This document shows positions 1-13,547 of a DNA stretch of 64,000 nt, one piece after another. Under the pieces are notes generated by a model. That model did not search any database. It saw only the letters and a program-made list of their open reading frames with translations, and had not been told where the DNA came from. This DNA is from Sipunculus nudus. Taxonomy: Eukaryota; Annelida; Sipuncula; Golfingiida; Sipunculidae. Positions within the stretch are counted from its first letter, which is position 1; each line of letters opens with the position of its first letter. The translations under genes and the position numbers were made by a program. The stretch spans positions 3,535,741-3,599,740 of the forward strand of contig CM049318.1 in assembly GCA_026874595.1 (NCBI GenBank). Direction: 5' to 3'.

Positions 1-1402
1 TATATATAAAAAAAAGGTGGTAGTGACTAGGATATATATATATAAAAAACGGTGGTAGTGACTAGGATACATATAAAAAAAGGTGGTAGTGATTGGATAT
101 ATATATATATAAAAAACGGTGGTAGTGACTAGGATCTATATAAAAAAACGGTGGTAGTGACTAGGATCTATATAAAAAAACGGTGGAAGTGACTAGGATA
201 CATATAAAAAAAGGTGGTAGTGACTAGGATACATATAAGAAAAGGTGGTAGTGACTAGGATATATATATATAAAAAAAAACGGTGGTAGTGACTAGGATA
301 TATATATATAAAAAAAACGGTGGTAGTGACTAGGATACATATAAAAAAGGTGGTAGTGACTAGGATCTATATAAAAAAAGGTGGTAGTGACTAGGATACA
401 TATAAAAAAAGGTGGTAATGACTAGGATACATATAAAAAAAGGTGGTAGTGACTAGGATATATATAAAAAAACGGTGGTAGTGACTAGGATATATATATA
501 AAAAAAACGGTGGTAGTGACTAGGATACATATAAAAAAGGTGGTAGTGACTAGGATACATATAAAAAAGGTGGTAGTGACTAGGATATATATATATAAAA
601 AAAACGGTGGTAGTGACTAGGATATATATATATAAAAAAAACGGTGGTAGTGACTAGGATACATATAAAAAAGGTGGTAGTGACTAGGATCTATATAAAA
701 AAAGGTGGTAGTGACTAGGATACATATAAAAAAAGGTGGTAATGACTAGGATACATATAAAAAAAAGGTGGTAGTGACTAGGATATATATAAAAAAACGG
801 TGGTAGTGACTAGGATATATATATAAAAAAAACGGTGGTAGTGACTAGGATACATATAAAAAAAGGTGGTAGTGACTAGGATACATATAAAAAAAACGGT
901 GGTAGTGACTAAGATCTATATAAAAAAACGGTGGTAGTGACTAGGATCTATATAAAAAAACGGTGATAGTGACTAAGATCTATATAAAAAAACGGTGGTA
1001 GTGACTAGGATATATATATATAAAAAACGGTGGTAGTGACTAGGATACATATAAAAAAAGGTGGTAGTGACTAGGATCTATATAAAAAAAAGGTGGTAGT
1101 GACTAGGATCTATATAAAAAAAGGTGGTAGTGACTAGGATCTATAAAAAAAAACGTTGGTAGTGACTAGGATCTATATAAAAAAACGGTGGTAGTGACTA
1201 GGATCTATATAAAAAAAACGGTGGTAGAGACTAGGATCTATATATAAAGAAAACGTTGGTAGTGACTAGGATCTATATAAAAAAACGTTGGTAGTGACTA
1301 GGATCTATATAAAAAAACGATGGTAGTGACTAGGATCTATATAAAAAAAACGGTGGTAGTGACTAGGATATATATATAAAAAAACGGTGGTAGTGACTAG
1401 GA

Positions 1403-1672
1403 TCTATATAAAAACAAGTGCAAGATGTAATCATGACATAGTCGCCAGTGTTTGCCAAGAACCGTGACCTTGCCCTTGGACCGATCAAGGCCAAAAACAA
1501 TAGGCTCCGAGGGATACCGATTTAACACTTGACCTGTAAGTTTCAAAGCGGCTGATGCAAAATTGCGACCTGTAGCGTGCGGACAAACAGACAAACAAAC
1601 AAACAGACACGACGATTAGCCTATAGTCGCCAGACCTAGGCTGGCGACTATAAAAAGGGTGGTAGTGACTAG
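1403..1672 (+). mobile_element. Hairpin-ended element embedded in satellite, copy 1
   Basis: A 270-bp non-satellite insert that begins TCTATATAAAAAC, in line with the monomer phase, and rejoins the monomer phase as gggtggtagtgaCTAG. The interior has atagtcgccag near 1439, a core ccaaaaacaataggctcc and gcaaaattgcgacctgtag, and a run of gaca/caaa words. A perfect 12-bp hairpin follows (tatagtcgccag, loop acctagg, ctggcgactata; 1622-1652). The layout TC..., late hairpin, CTAG is Helitron-like, and the GACA run resembles bivalve pearl-type elements; that family link is inference. No transposase or Rep/helicase is encoded. This copy is 8 bp shorter than the other two in the caaa run. Confidence 0.7.
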
Positions 1673-4600
1673 GATCTATATAAAAAAAACGGTGGTAGTG
1701 ACTAGGATCTATATAAAAAAAACGGTGGTAGTGACTTGGATCTATATAAAAAAACGGTGGTAGTGACTAGGATACATATAAAAAAAGGTGGTAGTGACTA
1801 GGATATATATATATAAAAAAAACGGTGGTAGTGACTAGGATCTATATAAAGAAAAGGTGGTAGTGACTAGGATCTATATAAAAAAAACGGTGGAAGTGAC
1901 TAGGATACATATAAAAAAAGGTGGTAGTGACTAGGATACATATAAAAAAAGGTGGTAGTGAGTAGGATCTATATTAAAAAAACGGTGGTAGTGACTAGGA
2001 TCTATATTAAAAAAACGGTGGTAGTGACTAGGATATATATATATATATCAAAAACGGTGGTAGTGACTAGGATATATATATATATAAAAAAACGGTGGTA
2101 AAGACTAGGATCTATAAAAAAAACGGTGGTAGTGACTAGGATCTATATAAAAAAAGTGTGGTAGTTACTAGGATCTATATAAAAAAAGTGTGGTAGTGAC
2201 TAGGATCTATATAAAAAAAGTGTGGTAGTTACTAGGATCTATATAAAAAAAGTGTGGTAGTTACTAGGATCTACATAAAAAAAGTGTGGTAGTGACTAGG
2301 ATCTATATAAAAAAAGTGTGGAAGTTACTAGGATCTATATAAAAAAAAGTGTGGTAGTGACTAGGATCTATATAAAAAAAGTGTGGTAGTTACTAGGATC
2401 TATATAAAAAAAGTGTGGTAGTGACTAGGATCTATATAAAAAAAGTGTGGTAGTTACTAGGATCTATATAAAAAAAGTGTGGTAGTGACTAGGATCTATA
2501 TAAAAAAAGTGTGGTAGTTACTAGGATCTATATAAAAAAAGTGTGGTAGTTACTAGGATCTATATAAAAAAAGTGTGGTAGTGACTAGGATATATATATA
2601 TATATATCAAAAACGGTGGTAGTGACTAGGATATATATATATAAAAAAACGGTGGTAAAGACTAGGATCTATAAAAAAAACGGTGGTAGTGACTAGGATC
2701 TATATAAAAAAAGTGTGGTAGTTACTAGGATCTATATAAAAAAAAGTGTGGTAGTTACTAGGATCTATATAAAAAAAGTGTGGTAGTGACTAGGATCTAT
2801 ATAAAAAAAAGTGTGGTAGTTACTAGGATCTATATAAAAAAAGTGTGGTAGTTACTAGGATCTATATAAAAAACGGTGGTAGTGACTAGGATCTATATAA
2901 AAAAAGTGTGGTAGTTACTAGGATCTATATAAAAAAAGTGTGGTAGTTACTAGGATCTATATAAAAAAAGTGTGGTAGTGACTAGGATCTATATAAAAAA
3001 AGTGTGGTAGTTACTAGGATCTATATAAAAAAAGTGTGTTAGTGACTAGGATCTATATAAAAAAAGTGTGGTAGTTACTAGGATCTATATAAAAAAAGTG
3101 TGGTAGTTACTAGGATCTATATAAAAAAAGTGTGGTAGTGACTAGGATCTATATAAAAAAAGTGTGGTAGTTACTAGGATACATATAAAAAAAGGTGGTA
3201 GTGACTAGGATATATATATATAAAAAAAACGGTGGTAGTGACTAGGATATATATATATATAAAAACGGTGGTAGTGACTAGGATACATATAAAAAAGGTG
3301 GTAGTGACTAGGATCTATATAAAAAAAGGTGGGAGTGACTAGGATACATATAAAAAAAGGTGGTAATGACTAGGATACATATAAAAAAAGGTGGTAGTGA
3401 CTAGGATATATATAAAAAAACGGTGGTAGTGACTAGGATATATATATAAAAAAAACGGTGGTAGTGACTAGGATACATATAAAAAAGGTGGTAGTGACTA
3501 GGATCTATATAAAAAAAGGTGGTAGTGACTAGGATACATATAAAAAAAGGTGGTAATGACTAGGATACATATAAAAAAAGGTGGTAGTGACTAGGATATA
3601 TATAAAAAAAGGTGGTAGTGACTAGGATATATATAAAAAAAACGGTGGTAGTGACTAGGATATATATAAAAAAGGTGGTAGTGACTAGGATACATATAAA
3701 AAAAACGGTGGTAGTGACTAAGATCTATATAAAAAAACGGTGGTAGTGACTAGGATCTATATAAAAAAACGGTGATAGTGACTAAGATCTATATAAAAAA
3801 ACGGTGGTAGTGACTAGGATATATATATATAAAAAAAACGGTGGTAGTGACTAGGATACATATAAAAAAAGGTGGTAGTGACTAGGATCTATATAAAAAA
3901 AGGTGGTAGTGACTAGGATACATATAAAAAAAGGTGGTAGTGACTAGGATACATATAAAAAAGGTGGTAGTGACTAGGATATATATATATAAAAAAAACG
4001 GTGGTAGTGACTAGGATACATATAAAAAAGGTGGTAGTGACTAGGATCTATATAAAAAAAGGTGGTAGTGACTAGGATACATATAAAAAAGGTGGTAATG
4101 ACTAGGATACATATAAAAAAAGGTGGTAGTGACTAGGATATATATAAAAAAACGGTGGTAGTGACTAGGATATATATATAAAAAAAACGGTGGTAGTGAC
4201 TAGGATACATATAAAAAAGGTGGTAGTGACTAGGATCTATATAAAAAAAGGTGGTAGTGACTAGGATACATATAAAAAAAGGTGGTAATGACTAGGATAC
4301 ATATAAAAAAGGTGGTAGTGACTAGGATATATATAAAAAAAGGTGGTAGTGACTAGGATATATATATAAAAAAACGGTGGTAGTGATTAGGATATATATA
4401 AAAAAGGTGGTAGTGACTAGGATACATATAAAAAAACGGTGGTAGTGACTAAGATCTATATAAAAAAACGGTGGTAGTGACTAGGATCTATATAAAAAAA
4501 CGGTGATAGTGACTAAGATCTATATAAAAAAACGGTGGTAGTGACTAGGATATATATATATAAAAAAAAACGGTGGTAGTGACTAGGATACATATAAAAA

Positions 4601-6087
4601 AGGTGGTAGTGACTAGGATCTATATAAAAAAAGGTGGTAGTGACTAGGATACATATAAAAAAAGGTGGTAGTGACTAGGATACATATAAAAAAGGTGGTA
4701 GTGACTAGGATATATATAAAAAAACGGTGGTAGTGACTAGGATATATATATAAAAAAACGGTGGTAGTGATTAGGATATATATAAAAAAGGTGGTAGTGA
4801 CTAGGATACATATAAAAAAAACGGTGGTAGTGACTAAGATCTATATAAAAAAACGGTGGTAGTGACTAGGATCTATATAAAAAAAACGGTGATAGTGACT
4901 AAGATCTATATAAAAAAACGGTGGTAGTGACTAGGATATATATATATATAAAAAACGGTGGTAGTGACTAGGATACATATAAAAAAGGTGGTAGTGACTA
5001 GGATCTATATAAAAAAAGGTGGTAGTGACTAGGATACATATAAAAAAAGGTGGTAGTGACTAGGATACATATAAAAAAGGTGGTAGTGACTAGGATATAT
5101 ATATATAAAAAAAAACGGTGGTAGTGACTAGGATATATATAAAAAAAGGTGGTAGTGACTAGGATATATATATAAAAAAAACGGTGGTAGTGACTAGGAT
5201 ACATATAAAAAAGGTGGTAGTGACTAGGATACATATAAAAAAGGTGGTAGTGACTAGGATATATATATATAAAAAAAACGGTGGTAGTGACTAGGATATA
5301 TATATATAAAAAAAACGGTGGTAGTGACTAGGATACATATAAAAAAGGTGGTAGTGACTAGGATCTATATAAAAAAAGGTGGTAGTGACTAGGATACATA
5401 TAAAAAAAGGTGGTAATGACTAGGATACATATAAAAAAAGGTGGTAGTGACTAGGATATATATAAAAAAACGGTGGTAGTGACTAGGATATATATATTAA
5501 AAAAACGGTGGTAGTGACTAGGATACATATAAAAAAAGGTGGTAGTGACTAGGATACATATAAAAAAAACGGTGGTAGTGACTAAGATCTATATAAAAAA
5601 ACGGTGGTAGTGACTAGGATCTATATAAAAAAACGGTGATAGTGACTAAGATCTATATAAAAAAACGGTGGTAGTGACTAGGATATATATATATAAAAAA
5701 CGGTGGTAGTGACTAGGATACATATAAAAAAAGGTGGTAGTGACTAGGATCTATATAAAAAAAAGGTGGTAGTGACTAGGATCTATATAAAAAAAGGTGG
5801 TAGTGACTAGGATCTATAAAAAAAAACGTTGGTAGTGACTAGGATCTATATAAAAAAACGGTGGTAGTGACTAGGATCTATATAAAAAAAACGGTGGTAG
5901 AGACTAGGATCTATATATAAAAAAAACGTTGGTAGTGACTAGGATCTATATAAAAAAACGTTGGTAGTGACTAGGATCTATATAAAAAAACGGTGGTAGT
6001 GACTAGGATCTATATAAAAAAAACGGTGGTAGTGACTAGGATATATATATAAAAAAACGGTGGTAGTGACTAGGATCTATATAAAAA
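1415..6087 (+). repeat. Higher-order repeat unit 1 (~4.67 kb)
   Basis: Measured from the fixed word caagtgcaagatg at 1415 to its next occurrence at 6088, a spacing of 4673 bp. The unit contains, in order: the embedded hairpin element, mixed monomers, a (TA)n-tcaaaaacgg landmark at 2046 and 2605, a gtgtggtag block, then a block of gatacatata/gatatata monomers. The same order follows in the next unit, so the array is organised hierarchically and not as a flat run of monomers. Confidence 0.85.
2156..3178 (+). repeat. Satellite sub-block of gtgtggtag monomers, copy 1
   Basis: The monomers here read gtgtggtag then ttac or tgac, then taggatctatata and A7. TTAC and TGAC forms often alternate, giving a ~64-bp dimer, with occasional consecutive TTAC units. 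The block is interrupted near 2580-2700 by the (TA)n-tcaaaaacgg landmark and a ggtaaagac variant. Confidence 0.85.
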
Positions 6088-6353
6088 CAAGTGCAAGATG
6101 TAATCATGACATAGTCGCCAGTGTTTGCCAAGAACCGTGACCTTGCCCTTGGACCGATCAAGGCCAAAAACAATAGGCTCCGAGGGATACCGATTTAACA
6201 CTTGACCTGGAAGTTTCAAAGCGGCTGATGCAAAATTGCGACCTGTAGCGTGCGGACAAACAGACAAACAAACAAACAAACAAACAGACACGACGATTAG
6301 CCTATAGTCGCCAGACCTAGGCTGGCGACTATAAAAAGGGTGGTAGTGACTAG
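6076..6353 (+). mobile_element. Hairpin-ended element embedded in satellite, copy 2
   Basis: 278 bp, nearly identical to copy 1 (for example cctggaagttt in place of cctgtaagttt, plus two more caaa units). The hairpin is at 6303-6333. It is flanked on both sides by the same monomer types as copy 1, which indicates spread by duplication of the surrounding higher-order unit and not by separate insertions. Confidence 0.7.
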
Positions 6354-9300
6354 GATCTATATAAAAAAAACGGTGGTAGTGACTAGGATCTATATAAAAA
6401 AAACGGTGGTAGTGACTAGGATCTATATAAAAAAACGGTGGTAGTGACTAGGATACATATAAAAAAAGGTGGTAGTGACTAGGATATATATATATATAAA
6501 AAACGGTGGTAGTGACTAGGATCTATATAAAGAAAAGGTGGTAGTGACTAGGATCTATATAAAAAAAACGGTGGAAGTGACTAGGATACATATAAAAAAA
6601 GGTGGTAGTGACTAGGATACATATAAAAAAAGGTGGTAGTGAGTAGGATCTATATTAAAAAAACGGTGGTAGTGACTAGGATCTATATTAAAAAAACGGT
6701 GGTAGTGACTAGGATATATATATATATATATCAAAAACGGTGGTAGTGACTAGGATATATATATATAAAAAAACGGTGGTAAAGACTAGGATCTATAAAA
6801 AAAACGGTGGTAGTGACTAGGATCTATATAAAAAAAGTGTGTTAGTGACTAGGATCTATATAAAAAAAGTGTGGTAGTGACTAGGATCTATATAAAAAAA
6901 GTGTGGTAGTTACTAGGATCTATATAAAAAAAGTGTGGTACTTACTAGGATCTATATAAAAAAAGTGTGGTAGTGACTAGGATCTATATAAAAAAAGTGT
7001 GGAAGTTACTAGGATCTATATAAAAAAAGTGTGGTAGTGACTAGGATCTATATAAAAAAAGTGTGGTAGTTACTAGGATCTATATAAAAAAAGTGTGGTA
7101 GTTACTAGGATCTATATAAAAAAAGTGTGGTAGTGACTAGGATCTATATAAAAAAAGTGTGGTAGTTACTAGGATCTATATAAAAAAAGTGTGGTAGTGA
7201 CTAGGATCTATATAAAAAAAGTGTGGTAGTTACTAGGATCTATATAAAAAAAGTGTGGTAGTTACTAGGATCTATATAAAAAAAGTGTGGTAGTGACTAG
7301 GATATATATATATATATCAAAAACGGTGGTAGTGACTAGGATATATATATATAAAAAAACGGTGGTAAAGACTAGGATCTATAAAAAAAACGGTGGTAGT
7401 GACTAGGATCTATATAAAAAAAGTGTGGTAGTTACTAGGATCTATATAAAAAAAAGTGTGGTAGTTACTAGGATCTATATAAAAAAAGTGTGGTAGTGAC
7501 TAGGATCTATATTAAAAAAAGTGTGGTAGTTACTAGGATCTATATAAAAAAAGTGTGGTAGTTACTAGGATCTATATAAAAAACGGTGGTAGTGACTAGG
7601 ATCTATATAAAAAAAGTGTGGTAGTTACTAGGATCTATATAAAAAAAGTGTGGTAGTTACTAGGATCTATATAAAAAAAGTGTGGTAGTGACTAGGATCT
7701 ATATAAAAAAAGTGTGGTAGTTACTAGGATCTATATAAAAAAAGTGTGTTAGTGACTAGGATCTATATAAAAAAAGTGTGGTAGTTACTAGGATCTATAT
7801 AAAAAAAGTGTGGTAGTTACTAGGATCTATATAAAAAAAGTGTGGTAGTGACTAGGATCTATATAAAAAAAGTGTGGTAGTTACTAGGATACATATAAAA
7901 AAAGGTGGTAGTGACTAGGATATATATATATAAAAAAAACGGTGGTAGTGACTAGGATATATATATATAAAAAAAACGGTGGTAGTGACTAGGATACATA
8001 TAAAAAAGGTGGTAGTGACTAGGATCTATATAAAAAAAGGTGGTAGTGACTAGGATACATATAAAAAAAGGTGGTAATGACTAGGATACATATAAAAAAA
8101 GGTGGTAGTGACTAGGATATATATAAAAAAACGGTGGTAGTGACTAGGATATATATATAAAAAACGGTGGTAGTGACTAGGATACATATAAAAAAGGTGG
8201 TAGTGACTAGGATCTATATAAAAAAAGGTGGTAGTGACTAGGATACATATAAAAAAAGGTGGTAATGACTAGGATACATATAAAAAAAGGTGGTAGTGAC
8301 TAGGATATATATAAAAAAAGGTGGTAGTGACTAGGATATATATATAAAAAAAACGGTGGTAGTGACTAGGATATATATAAAAAAGGTGGTAGTGACTAGG
8401 ATACATATAAAAAAAACGGTGGTAGTGACTAAGATCTATATAAAAAAACGGTGGTAGTGACTAGGATCTATATAAAAAAAACGGTGATAGTGACTAAGAT
8501 CTATATAAAAAAACGGTGGTAGTGACTAGGACATATATATATAAAAAAAACGGTGGTAGTGACTAGGATACATATAAAAAAGGTGGTAGTGACTAGGATC
8601 TATATAAAAAAAGGTGGTAGTGACTAGGATACATATAAAAAAAGGTGGTAGTGACTAGGATACATATAAAAAAAGGTGGTAGTGACTAGGATATATATAT
8701 ATAAAAAAAACGGTGGTAGTGACTAGGATATATATATATATATAAAAACGGTGGTAGTGACTAGGATACATATAAAAAAGGTGGTAGTGACTAGGATCTA
8801 TATAAAAAAAGGTGGTAGTGACTAGGATACATATAAAAAAACGGTGGTAATGACTAGGATACATATAAAAAAAGGTGGTAGTGACTAGGATATATATAAA
8901 AAAAACGGTGGTAGTGACTAGGATATATATATAAAAAAACGGTGGTAGTGATTAGGATATATATAAAAAAGGTGGTAGTGACTAGGATACATATAAAAAA
9001 AACGGTGGTAGTGACTAAGATCTATATAAAAAAACGGTGGTAGTGACTAGGATCTATATAAAAAAACGGTGATAGTGACTAAGATCTATATAAAAAAACG
9101 GTGGTAGTGACTAGGATATATATATATAAAAAAAACGGTGGTAGTGACTAGGATACATATAAAAAAGGTGGTAGTGACTAGGATCTATATAAAAAAAGGT
9201 GGTAGTGACTAGGATACATATAAAAAAAGGTGGTAGTGACTAGGATACATATAAAAAAGGTGGTAGTGACTAGGATATATATATATATAAAAAACGGTGG

Positions 9301-10042
9301 TAGTGACTAGGATATATATATATATAAAAAAACGGTGGTAGTGACTAGGATACATATAAAAAAGGTGGTAGTGACTAGGATCTATATAAAAAAAGGTGGT
9401 AGTGACTAGGATACATATAAAAAAAGGTGGTAATGACTAGGATACATATAAAAAAAGGTGGTAGTGACTAGGATATATATAAAAAAACGGTGGTAGTGAC
9501 TAGGATATATATATAAAAAAAACGGTGGTAGTGACTAGGATACATATAAAAAAAGGTGGTAGTGACTAGGATACATATAAAAAAAAACGGTGGTAGTGAC
9601 TAAGATCTATATAAAAAAACGGTGATAGTGACTAAGATCAATATAAAAAAACGGTGGTAGTGACTAGGATATATATATATAAAAAAAGGTGGTAGTGACT
9701 AGGATCTATATAAAAAAAGGTGGTAGTGACTAGGATCTATATAAAAAAAGGTGGTAGTGACTAGGATCTATAAAAAAAAAACGTTGGTAGTGACTAGGAT
9801 CTATATAAAAAAACGGTGGTAGTGACTAGGATCTATATAAAAAAAAACGGTGGTAGTGACTAGGATCTATATAAAAAAAAACGGTGGTAGTGACTAGGAT
9901 CTATATAAAAAAACGTTGGTAGTGACTAGGATCTATATAAAAAAACGGTGGTAGTGACTAGGATCTATATAAAAAAAACGGTGGTAGTGACTAGGATATA
10001 TATATAAAAAAACGGTGGTAGTGACTAGGATCTATATAAAAA
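6088..10042 (+). repeat. Higher-order repeat unit 2 (~3.96 kb)
   Basis: Runs from caagtgcaagatg at 6088 to the third copy at 10043, a spacing of 3955 bp, so it is about 0.7 kb shorter than unit 1. Landmarks tcaaaaacgg lie at about 6729 and 7315. The distance from the embedded element to the first landmark is 641 bp here and in the following unit, against 631 bp in unit 1. The shortening lies in the gatacatata-rich right-hand part. Confidence 0.83.
6837..7889 (+). repeat. Satellite sub-block of gtgtggtag monomers, copy 2
   Basis: Same variant mix and order as 2156-3178, with the tcaaaaacgg landmark near 7315. It begins with gtgtgttag and contains one ggtacttac unit, so it has acquired private changes since duplication. 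Confidence 0.85.
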
Positions 10043-10308
10043 CAAGTGCAAGATGTAATCATGACATAGTCGCCAGTGTTTGCCAAGAACCGTGACCTTG
10101 CCCTTGGACCGATCAAGGCCAAAAACAATAGGCTCCGAGGGATACCGATTTAACACTTGACCTGTAAGTTTCAAAGCGGCTGATGCAAAATTGCGACCTG
10201 TAGCGTGCGGACAAACAGACAAACAAACAAACAAACAAACAGACACGACGATTAGCCTATAGTCGCCAGACCTAGGCTGGCGACTATAAAAAGGGTGGTA
10301 GTGACTAG
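10031..10308 (+). mobile_element. Hairpin-ended element embedded in satellite, copy 3
   Basis: 278 bp, with cctgtaagttt as in copy 1 but the longer caaa run of copy 2. The hairpin is at 10258-10288. No fourth copy occurs between here and the array end at 16040, so the right-hand third of the array lacks the element. Confidence 0.7.
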
Positions 10309-11089
10309 GATCTATATAAAAAAAACGGTGGTAGTGACTAGGATCTATATAAAAAAAACGGTGGTAGTGACTAGGATCTATATAAAAAAACGGTGGTAGT
10401 GACTAGGATACATATAAAAAAAGGTGGTAGTGACTAGGATATATATATATAAAAAAAACGGTGGTAGTGACTAGGATCTATATAAAGAAAAGGTGGTAGT
10501 GACTAGGATCTATATAAAAAAAACGGTGGAAGTGACTAGGATACATATAAAAAAAGGTGGTAGTGACTAGGATACATATAAAAAAAGGTGGTAGTGAGTA
10601 GGATCTATATTAAAAAAACGGTGGTAGTGACTAGGATCTATATTAAAAAAACGGTGGTAGTGACTAGGATATATATATATATATATCAAAAACGGTGGTA
10701 GTGACTAGGATATATATATATAAAAAAACGGTGGTAAAGACTAGGATCTATAAAAAAAACGGTGGTAGTGACTAGGATCTATATAAAAAAAGTGTGGTAG
10801 TTACTAGGATCTATATAAAAAAAGTGTGGTAGTTACTAGGATCTATATAAAAAAAGTGTGGTAGTGACTAGGATATATATATATATATCAAAAACGGTGG
10901 TAGTGACTAGGATATATATATATAAAAAAACGGTGGTAAAGACTAGGATCTATAAAAAAAACGGTGGTAGTGACTAGGATCTATATAAAAAAAGTGTGGT
11001 AGTTACTAGGATCTATATAAAAAAAGTGTGGTAGTGACTAGGATCTATATAAAAAAAGTGTGGTAGTTACTAGGATCTATATAAAAAAG

Positions 11090-13547
11090 TGTGGTAGTTA
11101 CTAGGATCTATATAAAAAAAGTGTGGTAGTGACTAGGATCTATATAAAAAAAGTGTGGTAGTTACTAGGATCTATATAAAAAAAGTGTGGTAGTGACTAG
11201 GATCTATATAAAAAAAGTGTGGTAGTTACTAGGATCTATATAAAAAAAGTGTGGTAGTTACTAGGATCTATATAAAAAAAGTGTGGTAGTGACTAGGATC
11301 TATATAAAAAAAAGTGTGGTAGTTACTAGGATCTATATAAAAAAAGTGTGGTAGTGACTAGGATCTATATAAAAAAAGTGTGGTAGTTACTAGGATCTAT
11401 ATAAAAAAAGTGTGGTAGTTACTAGGATCTATATAAAAAAAGTGTGGTAGTGACTAGGATATATATATATATATCAAAAACGGTGGTAGTGACTAGGATA
11501 TATATATATAAAAAAACGGTGGTAAAGACTAGGATCTATAAAAAAAACGGTGGTAGTGACTAGGATCTATATAAAAAAAGTGTGGTAGTTACTAGGATCT
11601 ATATAAAAAAAGTGTGGTAGTTACTAGGATCTATATTAAAAAAAGTGTGGTAGTGACTAGGATCTATATAAAAAAAAAGTGTGGTAGTTACTAGGATCTA
11701 TATAAAAAAAGTGTGGTAGTTACTAGGATCTATATAAAAAACGGTGGTAGTGACTAGGATCTATATAAAAAAAGTGTGGTAGTTACTAGGATCTATATAA
11801 AAAAAGTGTGGTAGTTACTAGGATCTATATAAAAAAAAGTGTGGTAGTGACTAGGATCTATATAAAAAAAGTGTGGTAGTTACTAGGATCTATATAAAAA
11901 AAAGTGTGGTAGTGACTAGGATCTATATAAAAAAAGTGTGGTAGTTACTAGGATCTATATAAAAAAAGTGTGGTAGTTACTAGGATCTATATAAAAAAGT
12001 GTGGTAGTGACTAGGATCTATATAAAAAAAGTGTGGTAGTTACTAGGATCTATATAAAAAAGTGTGGTAGTGACTAGGATCTATATAAAAAAAGTGTGGT
12101 AGTTACTAGGATCTATATAAAAAAAGTGTGGTAGTTACTAGGATATATATAAAAAAAGTGTGGTAGTGACTAGGATATATATATATATATATCAAAAACG
12201 GTGGTAGTGACTAGGATATATATATATAAAAAAACGGTGGTAAAGACTAGGATCTATAAAAAAAACGGTGGTAGTGACTAGGATCTATATAAAAAAAACG
12301 GTGGTAGTTACTAGGATCTATATAAAAAAAGTGTGGTAGTTACTAGGATCTATATAAAAAAAGTGTGGTAGTGACTAGGATCTATATAAAAAAAGTGTGG
12401 TAGTGACTAGGATTTATATAAAAAAAGTGTGGTAGTTACTAGGATCTATATAAAAAAAGTGTGGTAGTGACTAGGATCTATATAAAAAAAGTGTTGTAGT
12501 TACTAGGATCTATATAAAAAAAGTGTGGTAGTGACTAGGATCTATATAAAAAAAGTGTGGTAGTTACTAGGATCTATATAAAAAAAGTGTGGTAGTTACT
12601 AGGATCTATATAAAAAAAGTGTGGTAGTTACTAGGATCTATATAAAAAAAGTGTGGTAGTGACTAGGATCTATATAAAAAAAATGTGGTAGTTACTAGGA
12701 TCTATATAAAAAAAGTGTGGTAGTTACTAGGATCTATATAAAAAAAGTGTGGTAGTTACTAGGATCTATATAAAAAAAGTGTGGTAGTTACTAGGATCTA
12801 TATAAAAAAAGTGTGGTAGTTACTAGGATCTATATAAAAAAAAGTGTGGTATTTACTAGGATCTATATAAAAAAAGTGTGGTAGTTACTAGGATCTATAT
12901 AAAAAAAGTGTGGTAGTGACTAGGATCTATATAAAAAAAGTGTGGTAGTTACTAGGATCTATATAAAAAAAGTGTGGTAGTTACTAGGATCTATATAAAA
13001 AAAGTGTGGTAGTTACTAGGATCTATATAAAAAAAGTGTGGTAGTGACTAGGATCTATATAAAAAAAGTGTGGTAGTTACTAGGATCTATATAAAAAAGT
13101 GTGGTAGTTACTAGGATCTATATAAAAAAAGTGTGGTAGTTACTAGGATCTATATAAAAAAAGTGTGGTAGTTACTAGGATCTATATAAAAAAAAGTGTG
13201 GTAGTTACTAGGATCTATATAAAAAAAGTGTGGTAGTTACTAGGATTTATATAAAAAAAGTGTGGTAGTTACTAGGATCTATTAAAAAAAGTGTGGTAGT
13301 TACTAGGATCTATATAAAAAAAGTGTGGTAGTTACTAGGATCTATATAAAAAAAGTGTGGTAGTTACTAGGATCTATATAAAAAAAGTGTGGTAGTTACT
13401 AGGATCTATATAAAAAAAGTGTGGTAGTTACTAGGATCTATATAAAAAAAGTGTGGTAGTTACTAGGATCTATATAAAAAAAGTGTGGTAGTTACTAGGA
13501 TCTATATAAAAAAAGTGTGGTAGTTACTAGGATCTATATAAAAAAAG
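11090..13547 (+). repeat. 2,458-bp tandem segmental duplication, copy 1
   Basis: Indel-sensitive landmarks here recur exactly 2,458 bp downstream: an A8 run at 11314/13772, tcaaaaacgg at 11472/13930 and 12190/14648, gtgttgtag at 12491/14949, aatgtgg at 12683/15141 and ctattaaa at 13280/15738. The 18-nt TA run before the second landmark also keeps its length. The left limit is near 11090, where an A6 run (about 11085) differs from A7 in the second copy. Confidence 0.9.

Noticed and set aside
1397-1594. Frames containing PHATGRNFASAALKL, repeated near 6070 and 10025 and related at 62818
   Set aside because: The similarity follows the non-coding element core and the GACA run (giving SVCLSVC peptides); no protein family is indicated.
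4998-8864. Minus-strand frames with repeating YPSHYH/LVTTTFF peptides
   Set aside because: They are translations of the ~32-bp satellite in shifting phases; they have no start context, domain or conservation beyond the DNA repeat.
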